Part shown: positions 10,581 to 20,732 of the stretch, piece after piece | Numbering within the stretch: position 1 is the first letter of the stretch | Layout: each line of letters begins with the position of its first letter | Source of the DNA: Hyaloscypha bicolor E | Taxonomy: Eukaryota > Ascomycota > Leotiomycetes > Helotiales > Hyaloscyphaceae | DNA length: 64,000 nt | Direction of reading: 5' to 3' | NCBI RefSeq assembly: GCF_002865645.1 | Contig: NW_020194555.1 | Location: forward strand, 3,740,713-3,804,712 | The notes under the pieces: model-generated | Database searches by the model: none | What the model saw: the letters and a program-made list of their open reading frames with translations, nothing else | What the model was told of the DNA's origin: nothing | Position numbers and translations under genes: made by a program

Positions 10581-12183
10581 TTATTTATTTATCGGTTCTT
10601 CCTGTTTTCTCTTCACCATTCCGCAAAAACTTTCAAAAAGCACGGCATCGTGGCCCTTCAGCCATCGAATTGTGACCCTTGATCCGGACTCGCCACCTCT
10701 GGCCGCAACCACGTGTATCTTGAACCCAAAAGCCATCTCCGGATCGTCGTCTTCCTCCATGGCTTCTCCTTGTTTCTTCGCCACTTGCCGTCGGGATGCG
10801 CGCGACCAGACCGCTCTCTCGCTGAAACCTACTCCTGTGGAGATACTCGCTTTCCACATCCATTGCAAATGCAGCTGAGACAGGATTTCATTGACACGTT
10901 GTCCCGCTTTCATCGGATCATTACTTGACTATAACTGTGAATATATATAATTCAATGACAGGGAAGGGAGCATACCACGATTAAGTACTCGGAAGGAAAA
11001 GGCAGCAACGATTTCTGCAGGCTGCTCACTCCTCTTGCGACACTCATCACCGGCCTCAAATCATCGAAACTCCAAGCGATGCCCCACCTTCTCGTCTTGC
11101 TTCCTTGAACAAACTCGGTGACTGCGTAGTTGCCGACCCGGTTGTCTGTGAGCTTCTGCACAAGAACCGCAACACTTGAAAATTTGCCTAGCATTGATGT
11201 GTACCATTGAACGCGATCTTGAAGAACGAGACTTTCTTCAATCATGCGTGAAACAAAGGCAACTTCTCCTCCAGGAGTGACCATCTCATTCTCTGAGCCG
11301 GTGCATGCCGTGAATGGTTGACGCTGTTTGGATGCAGTGGACGTGAGCATCTCTGCTTTGGACTCGTAGAATGGAGGATTGCACATGCTAAAGTCGATAC
11401 TGAGATATGATTAGCAGGAGAGCAGCAAAAGGCTTACGTAGAACTCGCTTCTCCAACTTCATCTTGTCGAGAGGCAGCAACGGATCGGTAGCCCGAGTTT
11501 GCAGGAGCTTGATCCGATTCTGGAGTTCATTTGCCTGGACATTTTGTCCTGCGAATTGGAGACTCTTCTCATCAATATCTGTAGTACAATGAGTCTCGAT
11601 TTATCGTACAGCGAAATTGAGTAACCTACCAGTGCCAGCAAATCTCCAATTCGGACGTTGAGAACATCCCAGCAGAGGATAGATGCAGCTTGCTCCGGTT
11701 CCAATATCGAGCCCAAGAACCTCTCGCTCAGGATCGTAGACATCTTTGTACGAATCATTCGTCGTATCCAGAATACTTTGAATCCATAGAATGTAATTCA
11801 AGCGATTTGGAACCTTGAATGATCAGCTTTTGAGCTTAGTTTGGGGGGAAGGTGCTCACGGGTGGACAAAGTCGGTCTGGAGGGAGCGAAATATTTAGGC
11901 CGAAATCCCGCTTTAGCAAAGACTTGGTGAGCTGCTGGACTGATTCTGGATTGCTGAAATCGAGTTGTCCATTTGACTTGAGTCTGAAATGAGGTCAGCT
12001 CCATCGTAAAAGGTAGAGATGGTGGGGAGTTGGTGGCATTGTTTGTGTGAGTCAGGTGACAGAGGATCATGGTGAGGGGGAGGGGGAGACGTAGACTTAC
12101 ACTTTCGCAAATGTTGCATCAGTTAAAGCTAATGCCGCAAAGTCAATATCGTCCTTATAGATGTTTTCGTTGCTCGTTGACAT
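10581..12183 (-). CDS. METTL16-type RNA N6-adenosine methyltransferase
   Basis: Six exons on the minus strand: 12183-12101, 11983-11860, 11813-11630, 11578-11449, 11399-10976, 10928-10581. They total 1,293 nt, 430 residues. The order is an N-terminal block with LLKRDFGL and the family signature PNRLNYILWIQ, a Rossmann SAM-binding loop (LGLDIGTGASCIYPLL), then the catalytic MCNPPFYESK (NPPF motif) and a C-terminal WLKGHDAVLFESFCGM segment. Relatives are human METTL16 and fission yeast Mtl16, which methylate U6 snRNA. The fourth intron (11448-11400) works only with a GC donor (GCGAGT) paired to CTCAG; the more obvious GTAAGC nearby breaks the frame. Fifth intron: donor GTATGC, acceptor TTATAG. 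Location is expected to be nuclear. The vertebrate-specific C-terminal regulatory region is absent. Confidence 0.88.
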
Positions 12184-12601
12184 ATTGAGAGAGTACGGGG
12201 AGCGAGAATTGGCGAGGTGGGGGTTGATCTTTAGATGTGTGCGAAGATGCGCAGCAGGACCACAATTTGATTCCTAAAATGCGTTCTAGCCAAGGCCCAT
12301 GTAACCTGAATATCCGTAAATTTAATTAAGTTAAGTTTTTGGAGCTGCTTGATAACTTTCTGGGCCAGGATTTCATGTCGGAAAAACTGACGGATTCGCA
12401 CAAAATGTCACAAGCAAAATGGTGATACTCTGGCAATTTCTTGAAAGCAACATATACTTTCTTTTCTCAAAGACTGCTGTTCAATTGCCAAAAAAAAAAA
12501 AAAGTCTATGCAAAGTTCACGACTGGATATCCTCCGCATTGGCGCAGCCACTGATCCAGAACCCCTAAACTCCATCGCTGATCAAATTGGTATCCATCCT
12601 A
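12184..12601. other. Intergenic region with a poly-A tract
   Basis: About 420 bp between the METTL16-like start and the macrodomain stop, both on the minus strand. It includes a run of A at about 12,489-12,503, which often marks nucleosome-poor promoter DNA in fungi. Nothing else is recognised. Confidence 0.5.
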
Positions 12602-13591
12602 CTACAACTTCTCCTCGTCATTTGGCTTTTGTTTCTTTGGAGACGGTCCTCCATCTGTTGGCTCCGCAGTTGGCACGTCAGGAAGAGTAACATCGGTCGT
12701 CTCCTCTGCTGGCTTCTCAACCTCCATCGCCTCCCCTTCCTCAACTGGAGCTGGCCCATTCTCAGCAGACTCTCCTCCTTCGACCTCCTCCCAATCGCTC
12801 TCTGCCTCTGGCTCGGTGGAAGGAAAGAAACGCCTGCAACCGTTAGAAGTGCACTCGGCTGCCTACCAAGAAACTTACGGCAGCCAATAATTGTAGGCAT
12901 CAACGTCCTTGGGAACAAATGTGCAGAACACAACCTTCTCTAACTTGTCGCCATCCTCGCCTTCCAAGAAATCCTTCACTGCTTTGATGGCAACATGCGC
13001 GGCATCATGGCTCGGATACCCGTAGATACCTGTGCTCAAAGCACTGAATGCAATGCTCTTGCACGCATTGGCGGCTGCCAGCTGCAAACTTGTAGTATAG
13101 CAACCTGCCAGATCCTCTGCAGAGGCTTTCTTGTAACGCGAGCTGTAGACAGGCCCAACCGCATGGATGACCTTCTTGCAAGGTAGATCGTATGCACCAG
13201 TAATCTTGGCAGATCCAGTATCACAACCATCCAGCGTTCGACATTCCTTCAGCAAACCAGGCCCCGCGGCTCTGTGTATAGCTCCATCCACGCCTCCGCC
13301 ACCCAATAACAACTCGTTGGCGGCATTGACGATAGCGTCAACTTCAAGTTTCGTAATATCTCCGCGGATGAGACCAATGCGATCGTTGAATGATTGAGAA
13401 GGCTTCGGAACTTCCGCATCTGGTTCGGGAGTCGCAGGAACAAGCTTCTTGAGGTGAAAGAGGAGGGATACTGTAGGTATCTCTGATACCGGTACGATCG
13501 TCATGATTCTTTTGATGCCCAACATGCGATTCTCGATATTTGGAGATTGCTGTAACGAAGATGAGGATGAAGGTCGGGACAAGGCTGCCAT
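12602..13591 (-). CDS. Macrodomain protein (MacroD-type) with acidic tail
   Basis: Two exons (13591-12879 and 12833-12602) encode 314 residues. The macrodomain occupies roughly residues 70-235: IRGDITKLEVDAIVNAANELLLGG starts it, GGGGVDGAIHRAAGPGLL is the glycine-rich ligand loop, and SALSTGIYGYP is the second phosphate-binding loop. MacroD-type enzymes bind ADP-ribose and can remove mono-ADP-ribose from acidic residues or hydrolyse O-acetyl-ADP-ribose; the retained NAAN asparagine and the loop GGGVDGAIH are the features associated with activity. Residues after about 240 form an acidic, proline-rich tail rich in E and P ending in KKQKPNDEEKL, likely disordered. The intron has GTAAGT and TTGCAG ends. 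It is transcribed away from the tRNA synthetase next door, from a shared 229-bp region. Confidence 0.93.
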
Positions 13592-13820
13592 TTGTGGAGA
13601 AGAAGAGCCGGATTAGGTAAGCGCGATTGGAGGGGGTGAATTTCAGCCTCGCACTAAAATTATGTCTCCTGCCAATGTTTATGTTGACTCACACGACAAA
13701 CAATCAATCTGAAACTACAAAGCAGACAACGCTCAGCCCATTTCGAGAAGAGCACTCACACGACCAATTATCGACCCGCAGATTCGCCACTGCTCTACCG
13801 CTCCATCGACCAACGCAATC
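13592..13820. promoter_or_regulatory. Bidirectional promoter region, macrodomain / GlnRS
   Basis: Only 229 bp separate the two divergent start codons, so the two promoters must overlap. The sequence has no clear TATA box. Shared control of the two genes is an inference from spacing alone. Confidence 0.55.
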
Positions 13821-15791
13821 ATGGCGGACGCACTCGCAGAAAATGCGGCGAAGCTCCAACTCGATGAGGAGACAGGCGAGATGGTCTCGAAAGGAGAACT
13901 GAAGAAACGTATGGCGAAGCGTGCAAAGAAAGCCGCTACAGCCAAGGCCAAGGCAGAAGCTCCAGCTACTACCTCAGCCCTGAAAGCTACCCAAAAGAAG
14001 GTGGAAGAACCCAAGACGGTAGAACCAGTCAACATGTTCGCCCAAGGGTGGCTCGACGACGTGTACAAGGAGAGACCTGTGAAGCCCGTCGTTACTCGAT
14101 TCCCCCCGGAGCCGAACGGATATCTACATATTGGACACGCGAAAGCAATTGCTATCAATTTTGGTTTTGCAAAGTTCCATGGGGGAGAGTGCTATCTGCG
14201 GTTCGATGACACCAATCCGGAGGCAGAGGACGAGAAATACTTTACTGCAATCAAGGAGATTGTGGAATGGCTGGGCTTCAAGCCAAAGGCCGTGACGTAT
14301 TCCAGTGATAACTTCGACAAGCTGTATCAAAAGGCGGAAGAGCTCATAGAAAAGGAGAAGGCATATGTGTGCCATTGTGGCGGTATGACACCATTCCATC
14401 CTTTTGATATGATGTTCTAACAATGGATTAGTCGAGGAGCTTAAGGCCCAAAGAGGAGAAATAGACGGTATACCAGGAGGACCTCGATTTCGGTGCAAAC
14501 ACGCTGAGCAATCCGTGGAGAAGAACCTCGAAGAGTTTCGGGCGATGAGAGATGGCAAATACAAGCCAAAAGAAGCCTTTCTACGAATGAAGCAAAATAT
14601 AGAAGACGGAAACCCTCAAATGTGGGATTTGCCTGCATACCGAGTCCTTGACGCCGAACATCACAGGACCGGCCCAAAGTGGAAAATCTATCCTACTTAC
14701 GACTTCACACATTGTCTTTGCGACAGCTTCGAAAATATCACACACTCCCTCTGTACCACCGAATTCATCCAATCGAGAGTGTCGTACGAATGGTTGAATA
14801 AGACGTTGGAAGTCTACGAACCAATGCAACGGGAATATGGACGTCTTAGTATCACGGGTACGATTTTGTCGAAACGGAAGATCGCGAAACTGGTCAATGA
14901 AGGTTATGTTCGAGGCTGGGACGATCCAAGACTGTTTACTCTCATCGGTATTAAGAGAAGAGGTGTCCCTCCTGGTGCAATTCTTGAGTTTGTCAACGAA
15001 CTTGGTGTCACGACCGCTCCAACAAATATACAACTGGCGAGACTCGATCAAACTGTACGAAGATATCTTGAGACTACGGTTCCACGGCTCATGTTAGTTC
15101 TCGATCCGTTGCCCGTTGTCATTGAGGATGCTGAGGAATTGGAACTCGAACTTCCTTTCTCGCCAAAGATCCCCACCATGGGCAGCCACAAGGTCAAATT
15201 CACGAAGACTGTCTACATTGAGCGAAGCGATTTCAGGGAAATTGACAGCAAAGAATATTTCCGTCTTGCGCCTGGAAAATCGGTCGGGCTGCTTCAAGTA
15301 CCATATCCAATTCAGGCTGTCTCTTTCAAGAAAGACGGCGACAAGGTTACCGAAGTCCGAGCTGTCTATGATAAAGAAGGCAAGAAGCCGAAAGCCTATA
15401 TCCATTGGGTTGCCGAAGGATCAAAGAAAGTCGAAGTCCGAATTCACAACGCTTTGTTCAAGAGCGAGAAACCTGACAATGCCGAAGGCGGCTTTTTGAA
15501 CGATATTAATCCCAATAGCGAAGAGATTTTCCCACATGCGATGATTGAGTCTGGGTTTGAAGAAGTCAAGAGACGAGCTCCATGGCCTGAAGCTGCAGGC
15601 GAGTCTGAGTTGGGGAAAGGAGGACCTGAATCCGTTAGATTTCAAGCAACTCGCGTTGCATACATGGTAAGAACATTCAAGCAGGACGAAGAGAAGTCGC
15701 TAATAATTTGCAGGCGATGGACTCGGATAGTACGGAAGACAAGATTGTCCTCAATCGGATTGTTAGTTTGAAGGAAGATGCTAGGAAATAG
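13821..15791 (+). CDS. Cytoplasmic glutaminyl-tRNA synthetase
   Basis: Three exons (13821-14382, 14432-15666, 15714-15791) encode 624 residues. The enzyme charges tRNA-Gln with glutamine. Residues 1-75 are a lysine- and alanine-rich extension instead of the full yeast-type N-terminal domain, so the protein is shorter than the roughly 800-residue yeast Gln4. The class I core follows: [17 protein letters not shown] with the HIGH motif near residue 102, [15 protein letters not shown], and the KMSKS-type loop as [10 protein letters not shown] near residue 332. The GWDDPR segment and anticodon-binding beta-barrels follow. The signature RFPPEPNG and the absence of a glutamate-enzyme pattern favour GlnRS over GluRS. 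The last exon encodes only [28 protein letters not shown] sequence, the conserved end of GlnRS. Confidence 0.95.
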
Positions 15792-16166
15792 AGAGGCTCC
15801 TCGAGGTGATAGCTGCATTGGTGGAGTTTTGCGATTGGATTGGCATTGCTACGAGGCGCAAGTTTAGATGGAAGGGAATGACAAGAATTTCATGATATGT
15901 GACTACATCCCAATCTCCATCGTTGTTTGCCCACCCGAGATCAATATTCGAGAGATAGCTGATTATTTTAGAAACAAAGAATCACTAAATGCTCATCCAG
16001 ATTTTGATGGTTGCGACCACGGTCATGGCGAGGCCGAATGCGGAAATCAACAATGGACAAAGGCATACGACTCGGATCAATCCCATTATCATCTGATCAA
16101 TCCAGAAGCCCCTACAATCTTCTAGCATAATTTTCATAGCGTTAATCGGCAATAAATCATCTAAGG
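15792..16166. other. Intergenic region between GlnRS and coiled-coil gene
   Basis: About 375 bp on the same strand; 3' UTR of GlnRS and promoter of the next gene. A short open frame (15,868-16,125) resembles nothing known. It could be an upstream ORF, but there is no support. Confidence 0.45.
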
Positions 16167-19100
16167 ATGGCACCAAAACTTTCGCAGCCTCCCAAGGAAC
16201 CCCAGCGGTCGCAATCAAGCCGAAGTCACAGAGTCCAGAAAAGGCCTTCCGCGATTTCACGTCCTATGCCACAAATTTCTGGAAGAGACCAGGCCATTCG
16301 CGGGAATGGCAGAAGTAATACTCTTTCAAATGGACACAGCACAGCGGATAATTGGGATGGGGCATCTTGGACCTCCAGAGTAACAGATATCGATGACGCC
16401 GACGAGCACACCGCGACCCAAGTGGATATTTCGATGCTTGGTTCAGCGTTGGATGAAAGCATCAGAGACAGCCATGCTGAATTGCAAAATAGGGTCAGAT
16501 CAGGAGAGAATTCTCCACAACTTGACCAAGTGTCTCAACATCTTCTAGCATCGCCACCTTCATCCCCTGACTCTGTCCCCGGTGGTTGGTCACCGAAGAC
16601 CCCTACTGCTAAACTTAGGCACGCTGAGCTCCAGCAGCAAGAATTGGAGGAGCTCATGAAGCGAGATGATGAGCTTCACCGAATGATGAATGACTTAAGC
16701 GGCATTCGAGAATGGTGGAAGGGGAACAAGCAAGCTTGGCACGAGATGAGAGAGAAAGTTCGAAGCTTTGACAACGACATCTCTGCATTGCAAGCACAAG
16801 TAGATCAGCACCGTCGGATGGTTTGGAATGGAAAGGACAGGATGAGAGATTTCTATGGCAGTACCGCGGACTTTCTTGATGAGAGGTGGGCGCCTCAGAT
16901 TGAGGAGTTGAAGGAGCAGAGAGAGGCAAACCTTCCTTGGATCGACGAGAACAAAAGGCTTATGAGAATGGTTTGGGCCCGCGTCAAAGAGATGGGGGAT
17001 ACAGTATACATTGAGGCCAAGGACAACAGAAAGCTCGCTTCCAGCTATCCAGCAACATACGACATCAGCAACCTTTCATGGTTTCAGGACAGGGGGCTCA
17101 AATGGTGGCTTAAGCACGCGAGACGAGATATGGAAACTCTGCGCGATAAAATTCAAGGCCTCCTGGATTCTGATCATGCCAAAGCTGAGCAAAGAGGTCA
17201 AAAGGGGCACGAGTTAAAATAGCAATTAAAAGTCGTTCAAGACGCAATCAAAGACGCCGATTCCGAAGCCGATTTCCAAATCTCCGAGCTACAAGAAAAC
17301 AAGCCGAGAGGTTACGAAGCAGGCATCAAGGGAATTTTAGAAGATCGGCGGGACAGGAAAGTCCACGACTCACGTGAAGCAATCGACCTTGAAGCAATGA
17401 TCAAGGATCTTCAACTACGCGATCAGGAATCTGTGCTCATGCGGAAGACTCTCACAGATATCTATGAACGAAACCGCCAGATTCGTCGACGTCTCAATGA
17501 GACCTACACGCATCCTCCAAAAATCAATCCTGCAGATGCCCAATACGAGAACGCTTTTTACACGGATGTTTACCATCTCGTACGGCACCACATCCATCGG
17601 ACTATCCAAGGGCTAGACCTCGGTACCATGCTCGACAAGGTCTCTTACTCCCAAACAAAAAGAGAAAATATTATCATACGGATGGAAATCGATGCCAATG
17701 AAGGCAATACTGAACCGTTCTTCGTTGATTTTGCCGCGCGGATGGGTCCAAGAAACGCACAAATTGTCTACGAGTCACTTCGAAGCCTGGTCGAGAAATC
17801 CTCACAAGAAGCGCGGAACTTTAGAACCATGGTCGAGGCCTGCCAAAACATCATAGACGAACCTAATCCGGCTTTTACCCCAATTGCCAATCCAACCCAC
17901 CCCGCCTCCTATATGGTACCAAATGTTCTCAACGTAACCCTTGAGAAGGAGCCCCCAGATTCGCCATTCGAAATGGCACGGACAATGGGCTCGAACATCA
18001 CTCTCGCGGTAGCAAAGTCCATTCTTGAGAAACCTCCGAGTGAGCCAGCCGGCACATTCACAGACAATAACTACCCCTGGTACGAACTCCTCCGCAACTT
18101 CTTCACATCCCCCGATATCTTCCCCCTTTTCCGCTCTGCAACCTATACAGGAAGCAGACGATCATGGAACAAAGACGAGTTCATCAAATACGTCAACTCC
18201 CTCCTCAAAACACCCCTCGAACATCGCATCATCGAAGCTTTTCTCGTTTACTGCTCTCACACCAGTGATCTCTTCCGCATAACAGAGTTCAGGCGCAGAG
18301 TAAACGTGATCCCCGACGGCTGGGAGCTCTGCGAAGAAAACCGAGTACGCGGCCTCTACCGCAAAGTGCCTCCCTCCTCTCTATCCCGTCCCCGAGGAAT
18401 CGACCGCCTCGAACATGTCCTGTGCAAGAACTGGGGTGCGGTAGGATGCGAAAATCCAGATCGGAATATGGATGAAGAAGACTTGCGGAAATTCTTGAAT
18501 GGAGCGATGCCGAACGATCATCGGATCAGTAAAGAGAGAATGCGGATGTGTGTTAGCTATTGGAGTAATGTTGGTCAATTCTTCGTCTTGGTGAACCCGT
18601 AAGTCTTCTGCTTTCCCAATTCACTCCCTCTCCTCCCAAAACAAATTAAAGATGTGAGAGGAAAAGGCTGAAGCTAACAAGGGACGCATACCTCAGAATC
18701 GACGAATACGCCGACGCCTTCACGTCCGCCAAACTCTTTCGCATCGATTCTGGCTTCAACCTCCTCTCTTCCCTGCCTCTCCTCCCCATCTCCGCCCCGC
18801 CTCCGAACTTCGACCAAATCCTCTCTTCTTTCCAAACCACCTCTCTTGCTCCTTTGATAAAAGGACATGGGAGGGAAGGCGTTGGTGAGAGGATGTTGTA
18901 TAGGTTTTTGTTTTTGGGGGTTGAGAGAGGGGGCATGAATTGGGAGGTTAGTAGGTTTCAGTTTCATTGCTTTTTGAGGTGGTGCAGTCAGAGTGGGAGG
19001 ATCGTTGAGATGGCGAGGGACGGGGGTTTGAGGTTTATTGCTGGGGGCGGCAGTGCAGGTGGAAGTCCTGGCGGCGACGGGAGTGGAGGGGGAAGTGGAA

Positions 19101-19429
19101 ATTGGGGTGGAGCTGGAGGTGGAGGTAGAAGTGCAAGTGGAAGCCAAGGAGGTGGTCTAAGTGCTAGCGGGAGTCGAAGTTTTAGTGCGAAGGGAAGTCG
19201 AGAGGGAGTGGTAAGTGCAAATACAAGCGGGAGTCGAGGACAGAGCACTACGGTGGGACAAAGTGGACAAAGTGGAAGCGGTCATGGAGGAAGCGTGAGG
19301 GATCCAAGGAGGAGGGATGGCGATGGCGATGGCGATGGGCATGGATATGCGAGGCAGGGGTGGAATGGGAGGGATGATGATGTGATGAGTTATCATGGGA
19401 CGACCTTGGGAGATTTCATTGGGAAGTAG
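16167..19429 (+). CDS. Large coiled-coil protein with Gly/Ser-rich tail, interrupted by one in-frame UAG
   Basis: The first frame runs 16,167-17,222 (351 codons, then TAG). The same frame continues without another stop to 18,598, is spliced (GTAAGT 18,599 to CTCAG 18,696), and ends at TAG 19,427-19,429. The whole would be 3,165 nt, about 1,054 residues including the UAG position. The order is a Ser/Arg-rich disordered N-terminus, long helical and probably coiled-coil regions (residues about 150-270 and 350-450), a central region with no recognised fold, and a C-terminal low-complexity tail of glycine, serine and DG repeats from about 960. I do not recognise the family. Sequence after the UAG is clearly coding in style (long open frame, matching intron). 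So the UAG is read through, spliced out, a mutation, or an error. The short form would lack the second half. Confidence 0.72.
17220..17228 (+). promoter_or_regulatory. Candidate stop-codon readthrough context UAG-CAA-UUA
   Basis: TAG CAA TTA follows an AAA codon. It matches the UAG-CAR-YYA context, first described in tobamoviruses and shown to be leaky in yeast, at every position. The frame downstream is open for about 460 codons before the next intron. An alternative is a 45-nt in-frame intron (GTCAAA at about 17,197 to CAAG at about 17,241), which would remove the stop without changing frame. Confidence 0.5.
19040..19345 (+). repeat. Low-complexity Gly/Ser coding repeat
   Basis: Purine-rich degenerate repeats of GGN and AGN codons encode the tail of the coiled-coil protein, ending in a (GATGGC)n run near 19,318-19,340 that reads as DG repeats. 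The strand asymmetry (G-rich on plus) is strong. Likely disordered and prone to length variation. Confidence 0.75.
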
Positions 19430-19639
19430 CTGAGCCGGAAAGGCTTTTTTGGGGGGGCGTGTGCAGTTTGACCATGGAGCAGTGAGGTTTGATTCGCTGT
19501 ATTCATCTTTGCCAACTACTGTTGTTATTAGATAATACCTTAGTAGCACGCCTTTTTCATTTTGAGTACTAATTTAATGCTTAACTGATAATACTATAGA
19601 TTTGATTTAGAACTTATAAAGAGGATAGGTTATCGAAAC

Positions 19640-20637
19640 AGATACGGTCCCTAGAAAGATGCTCTTCTGAAGACAATCAAGACCTTGTCAGCAGAGACCA
19701 GTCATGACCTGGGACGTATTGCTATGGAGACCAATCAACCAGAAGCCGCACTCCTCCACTTCTCTACCTTTAACACCGCTATGGTAGATTTCTCCGGCGG
19801 GAAACCTCAGAAGAAAGACAAACGCCTGGCTGTCTCATGGAACGAGCTTGGAAACGCACACATGATGAACGAAGAATGGACCAAAGCCGAGGACTGCTTT
19901 ATCCGCTCAATGAACGCACTTCAACAGCTTGGCGACTTCAAGAAGGTCGACTTGTCCTTTCCGATAATCAATCTCGCCTTTTCGTACTGGCTTCAAGGCC
20001 GTCTTGAAGCGGCAGACAAGACATTGGCTGAAATCCTAGCGGCACGCGAGGCTGCATATGGCATCAATAACTGAGAATCCTTCATGTGAGGAGTGCAGTT
20101 CTTCTGCATCCGAGCAGAGTCTTACGTGGAAACTACCTAGGACCGGCAAGTTGTTCCATGCGTATAGCAATGTTAAAGGGTAACAAGGGAAACTTGAGGA
20201 GAGTTTTGCATTTCACCTTAGAGGCCTGCAACAGTATAAATCAACCATAGGAAACCATCATCATCGGACAGCAGTGTGTGAAGGCATCTGGCCATTACAC
20301 TCGACTAGGTCAATACGATGCAGCAATGTGTGACAATTTATCTTTGATCCCTCGATGTCTTGTATAGGTTTTGGAAACCGCTAACATGAGTAGTTCCTTA
20401 CTTGATCAAGCACTAAAGATCTACGGTGATCGCGAATTCTACGACCCTGAAAAGGCCCGAGCACTATACAAGAAGGGAATATTGCCCCAGCATGTGGTAG
20501 GGGAGGGTATCAAGAGCAAGAAGTCCTTGAATGAGGCTTTGGATCTGAACCGTAAAATGAAGAAGGAAAAAACGGATTTCAGAAGAGTCATTGAGGTGCT
20601 GACTGATATGGATTTTGATGACCTTATTGTTTTCTAG
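19640..20637 (+). pseudogene. TPR-repeat protein remnant
   Basis: Two open pieces (19,685-20,074 and 20,371-20,637) carry tetratricopeptide-like helices: LAVSWNELGNAHMMNEEWTKAED, LAFSYWLQGRLEAADKTLAEIL, and later LDQALKIYGDREFYDPEKARALY. The second ends in VLTDMDFDDLIVF, a typical ending of the TPR tail in fungal NACHT/NB-ARC proteins and related TPR proteins. Between them the frame is broken by stops and shifts, although HYTRLGQYDAAMCDN near 20,290-20,335 is still readable in another frame, followed by a plausible intron. The N-terminal signalling part is missing. It is a 5'-truncated, frameshifted relic. Whether it was once an NLR-like protein is an inference from the ending only. Confidence 0.7.
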
Positions 20638-20732
20638 TCAAAATGAACGAAAAGTTGAATAGTCACCACCAAAAGCTGTTTAATTTTCCACCGTCCTACC
20701 ACTACTCGCCCCAGTGCCACAATTCGCTGACC

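Noticed and set aside
11400..11440. Frameshift or pseudogene status for the METTL16-like gene
   Set aside because: The apparent one-base mismatch disappears if the fourth intron uses a GC donor (GCGAGT), which also gives a better match to the family at the active site.
18674..19147. 157-codon Thr/Ser/Pro-rich frame on the minus strand
   Set aside because: It is the complement of the Gly/Ser-rich tail; low-complexity repeats give long antisense frames by composition.
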